NCBI RefSeq assembly: GCF_030272615.1
Contig: NC_081413.1
Coordinates: 185,264,115-185,328,114, forward strand
Direction: 5' to 3'
Origin: Cryptomeria japonica
Taxonomy: Eukaryota > Streptophyta > Pinopsida > Cupressales > Cupressaceae
Length of the DNA: 64,000 nt
The notes under the pieces are model-generated. The model did not search any database. It was given only the letters and a program-made list of their open reading frames with translations, and had not been told where the DNA came from. Below are positions 21,213 through 34,000 of the stretch, piece by piece (positions within the stretch are counted from its first letter, which is position 1; every line of letters begins with the position of its first letter). The position numbers and the translations under genes were made by a program.

Positions 21213-21862
21213 ACTTGGGGATTCTCACATGTGACCCCATTCTTGAGCCTTGCATTTCATCTCCTTCTATTGATATCACACCACCTATTACACCTGATGA
21301 TGCAGCTAGTGCGACAGTTTTGCCTTCTTATGATTCAGTGTAGCAGGATATTTCATGTCTTCCAACTTCAGTTGATTGGGATGCCTACTTGACAGACATT
21401 GCAGGTTTGTCTGTGGACTCCTACATTACAGATTTGGGAGACACCATTCATGACATTCATCTTCTCTTTGATGAAGATGATCCTTCTTTGATTGTTGTGA
21501 GGGATAACTCTAACCCTCTTGTGCATTCTCTACATGATCAATCTTTAGAGATTGACATGATTGTGGATACTTTTGTACAACACTTGGAGGAGGTCTCTTT
21601 ATCTTTTGAGGAGACATATGAGTCTTTGGATATTGTTCTACATTCATCTCCATTAGATCTTGGAGTGCCTTTTTCAATAGTGTGGTACAGTTTACCACCT
21701 TTGGAGGGGGCACCTTTTAGCATTGACATGGGGACACTTGAGCAGTTTTCAAAGATTCCATTCATCATGAGTATTTTTGCTTCATCTTCCCTTCATGGTT
21801 GGGGAGACTTCATGGATACACCTTTGGTTTTGTTTCTTCCTAAGGGGAGGAATGTTGTTTGA
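21178..21862 (+). pseudogene. Unknown acidic tail ORF of the copia element
   Basis: After a one-base shift near 21177 the frame continues for about 225 codons with a single stop (TAG at 21343) to the end at 21862. It begins DSDFEENFGHLNLGILTC and is rich in Asp, Ser, Leu and Pro. Repeated SLD/HSL/DLG phrases occur, and it ends with FMDTPLVLFLPKGRNVV. Integrase would normally start here. I do not recognise the sequence. Its codon-like continuity suggests it was translated as part of the Gag polyprotein. Confidence 0.55.
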
Positions 21863-22231
21863 CGCTCATGGAGTAGTTTCTTCATTCATCTTCGAGCTTC
21901 TATCATTGGTGCAGATTCCAGATTGAGGGGGGGCTTCCTAGTCTCTCTTCTTCTTGTCTCATATGGGGGGGGGGGACTTTTTCCTCACATGGGGTTTTGT
22001 CCTTCACATACTTCTATGAGAGTTATTTGTATCTAGTTTTCATCTCTCTTTTGGGGGAGGGTTTTTTCCCATTGGGTTTTTCTCTCTTTCCCCGCTTTAT
22101 GAGAGATTTCCTTGCATTGGTTTTCATGCATTTGCATTTGTACATGGGTATCTAACATGGCCTCGTAGCTGAGACCCATCTCACATTGCTTAGTTGCATT
22201 ATAGACTTAAGTGCATTCCCCTAAGTTGCAC

Positions 22232-22242
22232 TTAAGGGGGGG
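22232..22242 (+). promoter_or_regulatory. Polypurine tract of the copia element
   Basis: TTAAGGGGGGG ends exactly at the 3' LTR. Further G tracts lie upstream at 21927-21933 and 21965-21975. Confidence 0.8.
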
Positions 22243-22706
22243 TGTTGGTGTAAATAATTATTCATCTTGGATATTATTACACCTTACTTAAGTTTACCTA
22301 GTAAATGCATTTCATAGTAGTTTGGGTATGAGACACTTGGGTTTTTGTGCCACATTGGGATAGCGTGTGTAGGATAATTTCCACCTTTTATGGTGCGATC
22401 TTGTTGTTACACTCCACATTCAGTGGGTGACCCACCTCATGTGGAATATTATATTGTTTCTCCTACCTACCCACACCTATTTCCTACCTACCCTTGTTGC
22501 TTATTGAGCCACATGTCATGTTTATGTACTCACATATCCATATAGCCTTGCCTATATAAGCAGGCTCATATTTATTGTATGTAATGATTGATGATCCAGT
22601 TGATCAGTATTTTCATCTTGATAGAATACAGTTTATTCCTATCATCTATTTTTGTTTTCTCTCATTTATGCTTTCCATTGCCTCTTGATCTTGGCAAAAT
22701 CTCACA
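22243..22706 (+). repeat. 3' LTR of the copia element
   Basis: 464 bp, matching 18512-18976 along its full length. It is followed by the target duplication GATAT. Confidence 0.93.
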
Positions 22707-22809
22707 GATATTAATGTTGTTGAAATTAATCCTTTGTAATCAGCAAAAGTCAACCCAATGGTAACATCGACAAGCAGAAGCATGTGATCGGGATAACATA
22801 CACCATTTA

Positions 22810-23290
22810 AGTCCATTGACAGAACACACGCTAGCTGCAATGGAGAAATCTTGTCTTGTCAATAGCTGATGAGGCTATCAGTAAGACTTAATCTGATGGA
22901 CATTGGAAAAAGTAAAATGCATCAGCAAAGGTTATGGTGATAAAGGGTCATCGATGTAGACAAAAGCAGTTGGTTTTTTTTTTTTTAAATATTGGGGAAG
23001 GTCGGAATTCCGATGAACACCACAAGACAATTGATGATGTTGTCATACCTACAACAACAAAAATGTCACAGGATGCAGCCTCATTTGTCATCGTAATCAT
23101 CAAAATTTTGACATATCCTTGAAGATGGTCCATCAATAGAACACACACTAGCGGCAATGGAGAAATCATGTCTTGCTGATAGCCAATGAGGCTATGGGTA
23201 AGACTTATCCAGATGGACACTGGCAATAGTAAAATGCATCAGAAAAGGTTGGAGAGATAAATATAGGGTCATCGACAAAGGTTATGGCGA
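22810..23290. repeat. Two-copy tandem duplication, offset about 314 bp
   Basis: The block starting ccattgacagaacacacgct (near 22813) returns near 23127 as ccatcaatagaacacacact. The two continue in parallel through tggagaaatc, gaggctat, aagactta, aaaatgcatcag and the ggtcatcga region. The vocabulary resembles 4730-5320. Confidence 0.65.
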
Positions 23291-25279
23291 TAAAGGATGC
23301 AACGCGATTGGAATTTCGATGTCTCCTCATCAAAAAACATGTCATGGGTGCATAGAAATTTTCAACGTGGGGTCATTGGAATTTTGATGTGAATCCCATC
23401 ATCAGAATCACCGACAAAAATATAGCGACAAGGATTTTCACCCTGAATACGTCTAAATTCTAATGTTTAGTTGTCTGAGTTCTGATGAATGCTCATCAGA
23501 AAACCACTCCAAATGTACTAGTGATAAGAAGGTTGAGCAGGAATGGGTGGGTGGTAAGCACCAAGAAAATTCCCACCTACTGTTGGAGAAAATCCATCTA
23601 GATTAAAAATAGGAGAAGTCCTAGTTTACTCTTGTTGGTAGGGGGAGGGCGAAAGATTTGCATTTTCAAAAAAGGGAGTGAATAGAAATTACACCCATGG
23701 TATGTACTCATTACAGAAGCATTCAAAAGAGATAGATTATGCTATTAAAAATGCTTGCAAAGGGAAAAAGGATCTACCCAACCCGAGAAAGATTGCATAC
23801 CATGACTCAAAAAAATTTATTTGAGTTAGGTGCTTGAAGAATGAGGCCTCCAAAGGCTTGAGAATGAAGAATGCATCAGATCTTTAGTTGTTTGAGATTT
23901 GGTCTACTTAACTAGTATATTTTCCCTATAGAGTCACCAGGTATGTGAATTCTACCACCAAAGGTTGAGTTTGCTGATAAACACACCAACTATCAACAAC
24001 ATATAAGAAAGCTTGAACTAGAACTAGTTCAGTCAGTCGCACCGAACATGCCAGAAACTATTGTCACAAAGTTTGCACCCTTGATAAACTCTTGATCTCA
24101 TCAACCTCGTGACACATTGAAACAACCTCCAAGTGTGGGACCTTGCTAAATATGAGGTTGCATCTCTGGAGAAGTTTGAATTCCTTATCAATCTGATGTA
24201 GGTGTTGGACCAACCCAACACATATAAATCCTAATCTATTGATCTGAGGGGGAAAGGGGAAAGAATGAATGCTTGAAAGTGGAAATGAGGTTTGCACCTA
24301 GATTGAAAGATTGATCTTTCCTACCTATAACTACAAAGAACATCAAGAAAACTACCCTAGGTATGCACGGGTTTCTATCTAAATAAACTCCTTAAGAGTA
24401 AGTGAAGATTGGAATTTTGCAGCATGAAGAGAGGAATTGAAGTAGTTCACAATCAACATACATAGAGGGATAAACATAGTCACATAAACTAAAGAATCAA
24501 AAAGAGATGCATTCAAACAAGAAGGTAAACAAATTACACAATTTGTATGAACAGAAAAGAGGCAAAGAAAAATTTATAGTTGTAGAGAAACATAAGTTTT
24601 CTGAAAAAGAAACGAAGAGAAGATGCCTAAAAATGGGCTACAAAATTGTCTTTTTAGTTCAGGCATAACTCAGATTGAACTACAACTATAAACCCTCACC
24701 CTGGCTAGGGTTAGATTACAAAATATTAGATTGGGGGAATCAGATCAACAAATCTATCTGACTGTGTGCATAACAACTTTGAGAATATCTTTCTTTTCTA
24801 GGAAGATGCAAAAATCCTTGTACATGGGGAATACCTTTATGCATGATGCATCTAGAGATAGCATCTGAGCACATGTACATGGAACAAAAGTCTTCATACC
24901 ACATTGAATGAGCATGGTGGCATTTGAAAATCAACTTGTAGAACTAGGAGGAGAAATAGTCCCCTAAAAAATGGTTGGGAACAATCCTGATTAGATTTGA
25001 ATTGTCGACAGATCAAAATTGATTATAGACCACTAAAGTCAACAACCACCCCAGATAGCCATTTGAATTTTCTCAATCCTTATGAGTTTGAAATTTGGCC
25101 ACTCGATGTGCTATTTCATATGCAAATGGATGCTCCAGATTGTACCACGAAGCCTTCCAAAGGGCTCAAAAAAAGTTTAAAACATCACTGTTTGATCGGG
25201 CCCAATGGTGAAAATGGACGATGGAGACTGCATCACATTTCCTTGGTCCTTTGGTGCGAGATAGCGGAGAGCACCGATA
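23291..25279. other. No gene recognised
   Basis: About 2 kb of AT-rich sequence. Short frames on both strands show no family motif, and I found no terminal repeats here. It is probably degraded transposon DNA. Confidence 0.5.
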
Positions 25280-25860
25280 TTACTGTGTATTTGTTACCCC
25301 ACGAGGTCCCATTGCACCTCAAAATCCATCGTGGGGTGGCGGGGAAGCCATACTCTCTTTATTGTTTTTACCCCATGAGACCCTTTGGTCTCTTTATTTC
25401 TCCGCACGGGATGGCGGGGGCCATGTATCATCATTCCTGTGTTTTTTTTACCCTATGCCACCATTCATGTATCCATACTTATATCACGGGGTGGTGGAGA
25501 AGAAGATCTCTTCACTTCCCTGACAACCCATCCTGGTTTTTCCTTGGTGCTAATTCATCATGGGGAAGTGGAGAAATCCTTTCCTCTCCCTTCTTGCTAT
25601 CCTACGACAACTTATCATACTTCATCATATCTTTGTGGGGTAGAGGGTAAGAACATTTCTTCCCCTGCTATCTTGCGGTAGCCTTTTGATCATCTTTATT
25701 TTCTCATGGGGTAATGGGGAAGGAGGAACCTTCTTTACCCTGCTATCTCACAAATATTTCTTCATGTATCTTTTGATCACACGAGGTGAAGAAAGAACAA
25801 ACTTTCTTTCTTCCCCGCTATCCTGTGGGGCCTCTTTCTATTCTTTGCCTTCACTATGGC
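25280..25860. repeat. Degenerate minisatellite, ~70-90 bp units
   Basis: A phrase like catgggg-tggtggggaa-ga, then ctcttcccc-gctatcc-gcgggg, recurs about seven times (near 25335, 25405, 25490, 25565, 25640, 25710 and 25810). Units are divergent in length and sequence. Stop codons are rare in all plus frames here, which gives several overlapping frames that are not real genes. Confidence 0.55.
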
Positions 25861-26291
25861 AACTAACAGGGTGTTCATAATACATGTTAATCACCATACG
25901 ACTAACACATAGGGTTTTAGCCATGATAATTTCTTAGATCGGTTATCTTTATGGCTAAGGTTGATACACAAATGGTCAACATTAACCTTGTGATGGACTA
26001 TTGGTAGTTATCAAGAGATGTCAGATCATGGGTTCGTGATGACTAGGGTTAATTGTCATTTAGCCTTTCACTATTGTGATGGATGGCTAACAGTTAAGTG
26101 GATGCTTGGGTGCATGGTTCATAGTGGCAAATAACATGGGCCATTTTAGGTTGTGATGCTACAATGAGGTTACCATGGATGCTAGGCCGCATCATCGCGG
26201 TGCTCAAGAACAAGTGTTATCTCAAGTCGCGATCTTGTGATGGGCTACTAACGGTTAAAGTGAATGTTAGGCTACACCATCGTGACTTATT
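25861..26291. repeat. Degenerate repeat around gtgatgg-ctaac-gttaa
   Basis: Phrases such as tgtgatggatggctaacagttaag and tgatgggctactaacggttaa recur at irregular spacing between about 25980 and 26290. It ends where the LTR of element P begins. Confidence 0.4.
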
Positions 26292-27415
26292 TGTATTTCA
26301 TCCTAAAATTACAACCCTATACAATTTTTTACTGTATTGGGTCACTACCTTAGTGTTTGTGCCCCTAGGGTTGATAGGGACCTAATTCGACTTATATCAC
26401 TCAAGGATGATTGCATTTTAAACTTTTGCATCAGCTAGGCACCTTGTCCTAGCCCTAAAATAGGGTAGGAACATAGTGCCATGCCCTGGTCCTAATTAGG
26501 ACCAGGGAACCACACTCTCATCCTCCCTATTTGGGTCCCCTTTCAAACCCTTTTCCCTATCATAAATGAGTGGGAATTCTAGCTCTGTGTTGGCTCATGT
26601 CAGGAAATTAGCAAGTTTTCTGATGGGCAAGTATAAAAAGAGGTTTTCCTCTTTCATTTAGAAAGAAATCAACAAGAATACACAAATGAAATCAATCATT
26701 CAAGAAATTGAGAAAGTAATCAATCTTCCTTCAAGCTTAGGAGAAACATCAACGTCAAGATTCAAGCATTAAAGTGGATATCTACATCCTATTTTGTCAA
26801 AGACTTCATGAAACCCTAATCCCATGTGGAGACAAACAAAAATTCACAAGGAGGTATATCATTTGGTTTTCAATCATTATTTAGCATCTCCCTCAAAAGG
26901 AGAATCTTCATTTATAACAATTGAATTATGTTTTATCTATATTTCATGGTTAATTCCAAACTGGGGTTTGACTTAGACAAGCCCCTATTCCCAGCCTATT
27001 TCCTTTTCTTTCTGTGTGCAGGAAACATGTACGAAGTTGTGATCTTCAAAATAGGCATTATTTAGGAAGACTAGAGCTACAAGCGCTCGGATCTCGACAT
27101 TTTTGGAGCTTTTTTGAGGATCTGATCTGAATCTACATATATTGCTCAGATTTAGGCGCATGCCTCAATCTGATGGTTGTAGCTCATTGTTTCCACCTAT
27201 TTACCTTTACTTTCAACACTTTTCTCTAATTTCAACATTTCAACTCACCAAAGAGGGCAAACAATTCACACACCCTTGAATCCAATTAGTATTCAGTCCT
27301 TATCATTATGGGTTTGTGATTGAATCTATTGGATTCACCCCTCTTTTGAATGTAATGGCAAATTATTGGTTTTCATACATTTAATTGTAGAAACCCTAAT
27401 TTCCCACCCATGACA
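26292..27415 (+). repeat. 5' LTR of element P
   Basis: Starts TGTATTTCATCC, ends CATGACA. It resembles the M LTRs at its start (taaaatt-caaccct) and in a gtgccatgccc-ggtcc segment, and resembles the Q LTR near its end (attgaatctattggattcac). A TATA box (gtataaaaagagg) lies at 26631. Confidence 0.7.
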
Positions 27416-27957
27416 TTTTGGTGAACATGACTCCTTAAACCTTTAATTCTGATTTATGTTCTCATATCTGAGTGTATATGTAATTAAAAAATTGAAATTT
27501 TCATTTACAAGTTTGATTTCCAAGTGACTTTTAAAAATTTAGAGGTTAAATTCAATAAACCCTATTTTTTAAATTTAAAATTGAGCTTGCGAATTGCTTA
27601 ATTTGGATTATTTATTTCACATCTAAGTATTTTCATTTTACAATTCAAATTTTCACTTACAAGTTTAATTTTCAATCAAATTTAAAAAAATTAGAGATTA
27701 ATTTCAAACACCCTAATTTTTAAATTTAAAATTGAACATGTGGGTTGTTCAAATTTTGGAATAATTATTTCAAATTCAAATTCAAAATTGTAATCTTAGA
27801 TCCAATTTTAAATTAATTTTAAAAATTAAGAGGTTATTTTCACACAACCCTAATTTTAAAAATTTTACTACTGGGTTGAATGTTCTTTATGAATGTATAT
27901 TTTCAAAATCACAAATTAATTTGCTTAATTAATTGAACAATCATTTTTACCCAAATT

Positions 27958-29096
27958 TGTTACTACTTATGAGATTGCCATTAGTTTTATGTCAAAGTTA
28001 TACTATATACTCTAGTCGATTATCCATTACCGAAATATTCAGTCGGTATGTACAGTCTAGTCGGTTATAGAAGAAAGCAGTCACAAAACGTAGTATACAC
28101 CGAGCTGTCTACCGAGTATCTTTACATGTCTACCGAGTAGCAAAGTTGACACACCGAGATCATTACACTGAGTGAAACGTGTTACCAAATTCATTGAACC
28201 TGGACATGCATATGAAAACGTGTTACAAGATTGAGGCACATCTAATCGTTATCACATTGGAAATTGCACTTAAAGATTGTGTATGATTTTGAGGTTACCT
28301 AACCAATGAAATATTTTGCATGGTTATTCATTCAATAAATTGTGTTTGTAAGATCGAAGCAATGAATTGGATCACCGTCATAAGAAATCTATTTATACAG
28401 CATGAGTTAAAGAGTTAAATGTGTGTGCATGAGTGTAAGAAGACTGTTATAGAGACACAGAGGTCACCGAGAAGGTTTTCAGAGAATAGTCGAAGAACAG
28501 AGTAAACAAAAGGATTTACCGAGTTACTATATGGGTTATCAAGGTATGCTATAAGCAAGATAATCTATTTTGAGCACATAGAATCTACTATAACATTCCA
28601 GATGTAAAGTTGTAGATATTTGTAATGATTTTATTGTAACATTTTGAAGTTGTAAGAGAAACCTTTAACAAGGTAAAAGATTCTAATCAAGTTTGTAAAT
28701 TGTAAAGCCTCTAACCAGGTGCAACATTTAGATGAAGTGTTGTAAAATCCTTTAGCAAGGTAGATCTAACAGATCTTGTTACTCCTATCAGGGTAAGCTA
28801 TCAAAAATAGCTAAACATGTAGCTCTAAGTGAGCACTCTTTATTATTGCAGTAGTGAAGTTGTGGGTGCCATCCCCACCATAGTTTTTCTCTCTAACCAA
28901 GAGTTTCTGCATAATCAAAATATATGTGTTATGTAGTGAATCATGTATGATTGTTATCTATTTGTTTTAGCTTTATATTATGTTACTACACTATTCGGTT
29001 TATGCATAACAGTAAAGATATTGTTGAAGAAATGTTTTAAAGTACTGATTCACCCCTCCCCTCTTAGTACATTAGCTTTCCATATTGGGCCTAACA
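27958..29096 (+). repeat. 5' LTR of the SIRE-like element
   Basis: TG...CA ends. The 3' end carries ctgattcacccctcccctcttagtacattag, a signature seen near the 3' end of many plant SIRE/Maximus-type LTRs. Short accgag words recur in the first 300 bp. Confidence 0.93.
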
Positions 29097-29098
29097 AT

Positions 29099-29110
29099 TG
29101 GTATCAAAGC
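29099..29110 (+). other. Primer-binding site (initiator Met tRNA type)
   Basis: TGGTATCAAAGC, one base different from the canonical TGGTATCAGAGC, two bases after the LTR. Confidence 0.9.
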
Positions 29111-29158
29111 TTGAATCTTGGAAAAGGGTTTAATTACCTAAAGAGAAAAATCTTATCA

Positions 29159-30509
29159 ATGGAAGGCTATAAACAATCTCGGAGGATTGTATCTGCAAGA
29201 AGAGCTAGATCATGCTAATCAAGTGATTACAGACATGCAAAGGCAAATGCAAAAATCTCTGAAAGTGAGAAGAAGATTATCTGATGATTTGTAGGACTCT
29301 CAAGAGTTAGTGGAAAAAATTGAGACATCATCTGAGAACAATATATCTGAAGAGATTGAAGAAATGATTGGAGTATTGAAAGAAAAGAACAAAGCACTGG
29401 CTGATCAACTAAAAGCAATGAAAAGAGAACATGAACATTTCAGCACACAGATGACTGAAAATCTTGATGCATTGAGAACAGCTGAGGATAAAGTAAGAGA
29501 TCTAGAAAGAGAGAAACAATAGCTTGAAGTCTTAGTATCTGATAAGAATGATGAAATCATAAGGTTGACTGGAATTCAACAAAACCTATCAGATCAACTA
29601 GGTTATGCACATCATGAAGCAATTCTGAAAAATGATGAGAATCAAGCATTGAAACTTGAAGTATCAAGGTTGACCGATGAACTTGAAATAGAGAAGAAAT
29701 CCAAAGAAACACTGAAGAAGAGCTATGAAACATCAAAGATGTTGGATGAGCAACTGAATACAAGAAGACCCAACAAAGATGCAGGACTCAGTTACAAAGG
29801 AAAAGACTCTATTGAGAAAGGAATTCATACTATTGAGAGAGGAAAATAATCAAAGCAAGCTGGAAACAAGAATAACATCAAAAGAAAGAAGCCTATTTGC
29901 AACTACTATGGAAATCAAGGTCACATTGCTAACATATGCCAAATCAGAAAAGGTAAGCAACCGAATGCCACTAAGTCTAATGGTTATTGTTACAATTGCA
30001 ATAAATATGGTCACACATCTAATCAATGTAGGACAAAGTCTGTTAACAATTATCAGAAGGCAAAATTCAAAGGGTTTTGTAAAAACTGCAATAGATATGG
30101 ACATAGTATCGAGAAGTGTTGGTTTAAGAAAAAGAACTATATGTGGTATGCACACCAAGCAAATGCTAAAGTTTATCGAACTCACATAGATCCTTACCAA
30201 TAGAATTCTGCAGTACCATGGGATTACAATACAAGGATATGGTGTGAATGTTGTGGAAGATATGGACATATAAGTGCCAACTGTTTTATAAGGTTTGGGA
30301 TGTACAACTGAAGATCATGGAGAAATCCTGGTATGACATGTTTTCATTGTCACAAAGTTGGACACTTAGCTGGAGATTGCAGAGATCAACTCAGAAAAGA
30401 CACTAAAGAAATAAAAGAAAAATTAAAGATGATTTGGAAAAAGAAGGAAATTGTGTCAAATGAAGAAAGCACCTTACCTACCGAGTTAGGTGCACCTATT
30501 CCAAATTAA
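29159..30509 (+). pseudogene. gag: Truncated Gag with coiled coil and five zinc knuckles
   Basis: Starts MEGYKQS at 29159, as SIRE-type Gag does, but the capsid domain that should follow is missing. After a frame change near 29180 the frame runs to TAA at 30507. First comes a Glu/Lys/Leu-rich coiled coil (about 29190-29790), then five knuckles. The first reads CNYYGNQGHIANIC, with Tyr for the second Cys. Four are perfect C-x2-C-x4-H-x4-C: CYNCNKYGHTSNQC, CKNCNRYGHSIEKC, CECCGRYGHISANC and CFHCHKVGHLAGDC. In-frame stops at 29292, 29520, 29847, 30201 and 30309 are all one C-to-T step from CAG, CAA or CGA. Knuckles bind nucleic acid; without capsid it could not build particles by itself. Confidence 0.85.
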
Positions 30510-31062
30510 TCGGCAAAGGTATGAAGGGGCTGCATTCTCTGAAGATTAAAATCTTAATAGTTCCTATTATATTATGTACTAAATTCAAAATCTACATAGT
30601 TAAGATGTAATAGTAAGTTTGAAATTCTATCAAAGTCTTTTGAAGCACTTTACAAGAAACCTGTCAAGTCGGTGAATACAGGAAACCTGTCAAGTTGGTA
30701 AATGAAGGAAGCTTGGTTACTAGGTTAAAATGAAAAAGGAGAGTAAATCACTTAAAGAGGAACCAAGTACATTTAATGTTTTGACCTAATCCACACGAAG
30801 CCCGATAAGGTATTTTGTGTACTTAAAAGCATTTTCATGGTCATTTACACTTACCAAGTTTTTGAGAAAGCAAAGCAAGTGATTCAAAGGCGATCAAACC
30901 TCCTACAAAGAAAATTCAAGGTATTTACATCAAATCTCAACACATTGTTAAGCTAGTTTACCGATCTTATCTAGTTGCCATTATCTGCTAAGTATAAAGC
31001 GTTTGTCGTTTGAAATCCTGAAACCCTAAGGACTCTTTGCTAGTTTTTATCTGAAATCTACA
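30510..31062 (+). other. Spacer between Gag and the unknown ORF
   Basis: No coding seen. It contains an imperfect duplication of a segment like ggaaacctgtcaagtcggt near 30655-30710. Confidence 0.6.
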
Positions 31063-34000
31063 ATGGCGCCCAAGATCCAAGATCCCATAGTTGTCAAGAA
31101 TGTAGAGAAGCCCTCACTAAAATACTCTTTGACTCCCAAAGTCGCTTCTGAACTGGATGACAAAACTGCCTTTTCACTCATCTCGGATAGAGTGTTACTA
31201 GTCGAAGATGTGAGATTCTTCACCAAATATCATGTTGAAGAACTCAGTCATGTTGAAATCAGAGACACCTATGATGAGCTATGTACCGATGGTATATTGA
31301 CCAACAAGTATGAGCACATCAAAGTCAAGGGATTAACTGAAGCCCTAACCTATCCTTGTGTGTTCAAACCCCAGTGGGTCAAGTTTGTTTTGAGCATAGT
31401 TCATGATGATTTCATGTGGCTAGAAGAACAACCATTTAAGATTACCAAGGAAATCATTCATCTGATTACCAGTTACCTTATCTATGATCATGCCCGAGCC
31501 TAGAAGATGATATCACAGAAGGAATTGATCGGTTTAACCAGAGTGGCATCTGATTGCAGAGGATTGAAACTGAATAATGTCACAGATGAAGAACTAAAAT
31601 TTTCCATTAGAGTAATGGGCTACTATTTCTTCCAATCAGAAAGGGAAAATAATGTTCCTTGTGCAGCAGTAGACTTGGCTTACAAAATTGTGAAAAAGGG
31701 AATGAAAATTGACCTATGTGAGGTATTGCTGAAGAACCTATTTGAAAATCTGGACACCATCAGGAAGCCGAAGAAGAACAACTTGGCTAATACTCTAAAG
31801 TTTGGATCACTACTGGTATGCATGTTTTTCTACTTTGAAAAATTCTTTCCATCAGTCGGTAAAGTTGTTTGGGAGCTACACCGACCTATCACCCATCAGA
31901 TTAATGACTTCATTAAGAAGTTAAGTGATAATTTAATTGATATCATGGATGATTACTTCAGTAAATTTCAAGAGAAAATGCATAACAGATATAGGATTCC
32001 ACCCCAGCTAGTAGAGAAATACAAAAATGATATATGTTTTGAAGTTGACACCGATTACTGTTATGTGAATGTTGTGGAACCGAGGACTCAATATTTGTCA
32101 CCAATGGGTTATGAGATTGATTTTGACATCACAAAACATCAAATTGATGCATTTCTTACATTGCCTAGACATGCTACCGAGCTGAGGTATGGTACCTATG
32201 AGGAAGTAAAGGAAAAGGTAAAAATGAATATTGTAGTACCCAAAGCTACAAGAAAGGCAACAAAAATGATAAAAGCATTGTCTAAGAAATTCAGAGAAGA
32301 CTCTTCCTCTACACCTGTCAAAGGCACCATTGCCATTACTAAAGAGGAATCTGAAGCCCAAGAGGTAGCTATAACACTGAGCGCTGAATTTCCTAAGGGT
32401 AAAGTGTTAAAGAGAAAGAAACAGGACACATCAAAAGTTTCATTGACTCCACCTCCAGTAAAATGACCTAACACTAGAGCATCTGCAGCTTCACTGAGTA
32501 AGAAGACAAAGAGTGTTACTATTCCTAAGGTAACAAAGACATACAAGAAATCTACTCAGAGACTCATTTTGGCAAAAGAGTCTAGTGATACCGAATCAGA
32601 AGATGCAAGCAAATTTCAGATTGTCAAGAGCAAGAATGTAAATATACATAGTGTTGAAAACTTCTGTGCTAATATGAAAGAATATGGTGGATTTGGAGGA
32701 TTTAGATATGTCAAGTATGAAACCAAGAACAATGATGAAAAGAGACAAATTAAAGAAGTTGTCATCTACACACTTCTAAAGTTCCAGCTAGCTCCATTAG
32801 AACTAGCTAAGTCACTTCCAAATGAATTGTATCTGCATATTGATAATAGGTGGAAGTATGCAATGGACTCAGAGAAACAAATCAGAGAAAGAAGTCTAGT
32901 CCATCTCTTTCCTGATATGTCAGTAGTTGAAATAAAGGAACATCTGACAACCTACAATTCAAAGTTTCTTGTCAAACAAAGAGCCTTAAAACTGATGAAT
33001 GGGCTATATATTGAAGTAGAAAATGAGACAAAAGCAAAGTGGCAGGAAATCTTCAAAATCAAGGATGCCAGTGAGCAAGCTATAGTTGAAATCGTTGATG
33101 TCATCGAGCATGATCCTGATGTCACCAAGAAAGGTCCTGATGCTACCGAACAAGACCCTACTGACACCATTCAAATAGATGAAGATGTCATGGATACAGA
33201 GGCCCCGGAATAGGAAATGATAGAAGGCACTACATATGCAAAACTTGTATCTAGTGAATCCATTTTGGAACAAGTTCAACCTTATCCACCGGTCAAGCAA
33301 CCTGTCTCAACCGAAACTTAGGATACCGATCAAGGCACTGAAGGTCTCAAGGCAACAGGAGAAGGTACTACTCAAGAAAAAACATCTCAAGCACCTTCTG
33401 GCATTGAGAATGTTGCAACTGAGACACCAAAGGACTCTACAGAGGCTAAAGGAACCAATCAAACTGTTGCCTCTACCGAGCAACCTACCGAGGGTAATCA
33501 AGCCTCACAAGCAATTGTCTTAGTTCCATCGGTGAAAGGTAAAGAAAAGAAAGTGAGGAAGCATAGTTTTAAAGTTGATTTGTCAAAATCCATAGTGTTG
33601 CCCAATGTAGACATAGCAAAATTAAAGGGGCAAGAACTCATTGATTTTGATGAACTGTGCAAAGCAAAGGCCGAACAAGAGAAGCAAATCGCCATTCAAA
33701 AGAAAAATAAAGTACTTCAGAAGGTAAAAGCACTCCTAATAGATATGCTACCTAAAGCTATAGTATCAACTGATGCAGCTATCCACATTCAACTAGATGA
33801 ACTCCTAACAAAGATAGAGACATCTGGAGTAGATGCATCGAAGTATTTGAGCAAGCTGAAAGACAAAGAGCTCACTGCCAAAATGATAGAAGAGGTACAA
33901 AAAGCTATAGCTATTGGCAAAGTTAAACTTGTCAAATTTATTGCTGAGTTGACTCCTCAGCTCAAGCACATTCATTATTTATTTCAGAAACTCTGCACAT

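Larger units (their letters stand above)
18512..22706 (+). mobile_element. Complete non-autonomous Ty1/copia element (gag-only type)
   Basis: Two LTRs (18512-18976 and 22243-22706) start TGTTGG and end CTCACA. The 5-bp duplication GATAT flanks the element exactly (18507-18511 and 22707-22711). Primer-binding site and polypurine tract are in place. By eye the LTRs differ at about 20 of 465 positions, so roughly 96 percent identical. The interior encodes Gag, a mutated protease and an unknown tail but no integrase, reverse transcriptase or RNase H, like the Gag-only terminal-repeat elements (TR-GAG) described in plants. Confidence 0.93.

Noticed and set aside
24997-25681. Three overlapping plus-strand frames of up to 217 codons
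   Set aside because: They arise from a degenerate tandem repeat poor in stops; no frame is favoured over the others.
29850-30269. 139-codon minus-strand frame
   Set aside because: It is the antisense of the zinc-knuckle part of Gag on the plus strand.
32098-32546. Antisense frames of 87 and 116 codons
   Set aside because: They lie opposite the long unknown ORF at 31063-34314, which is collinear and has the better coding character.
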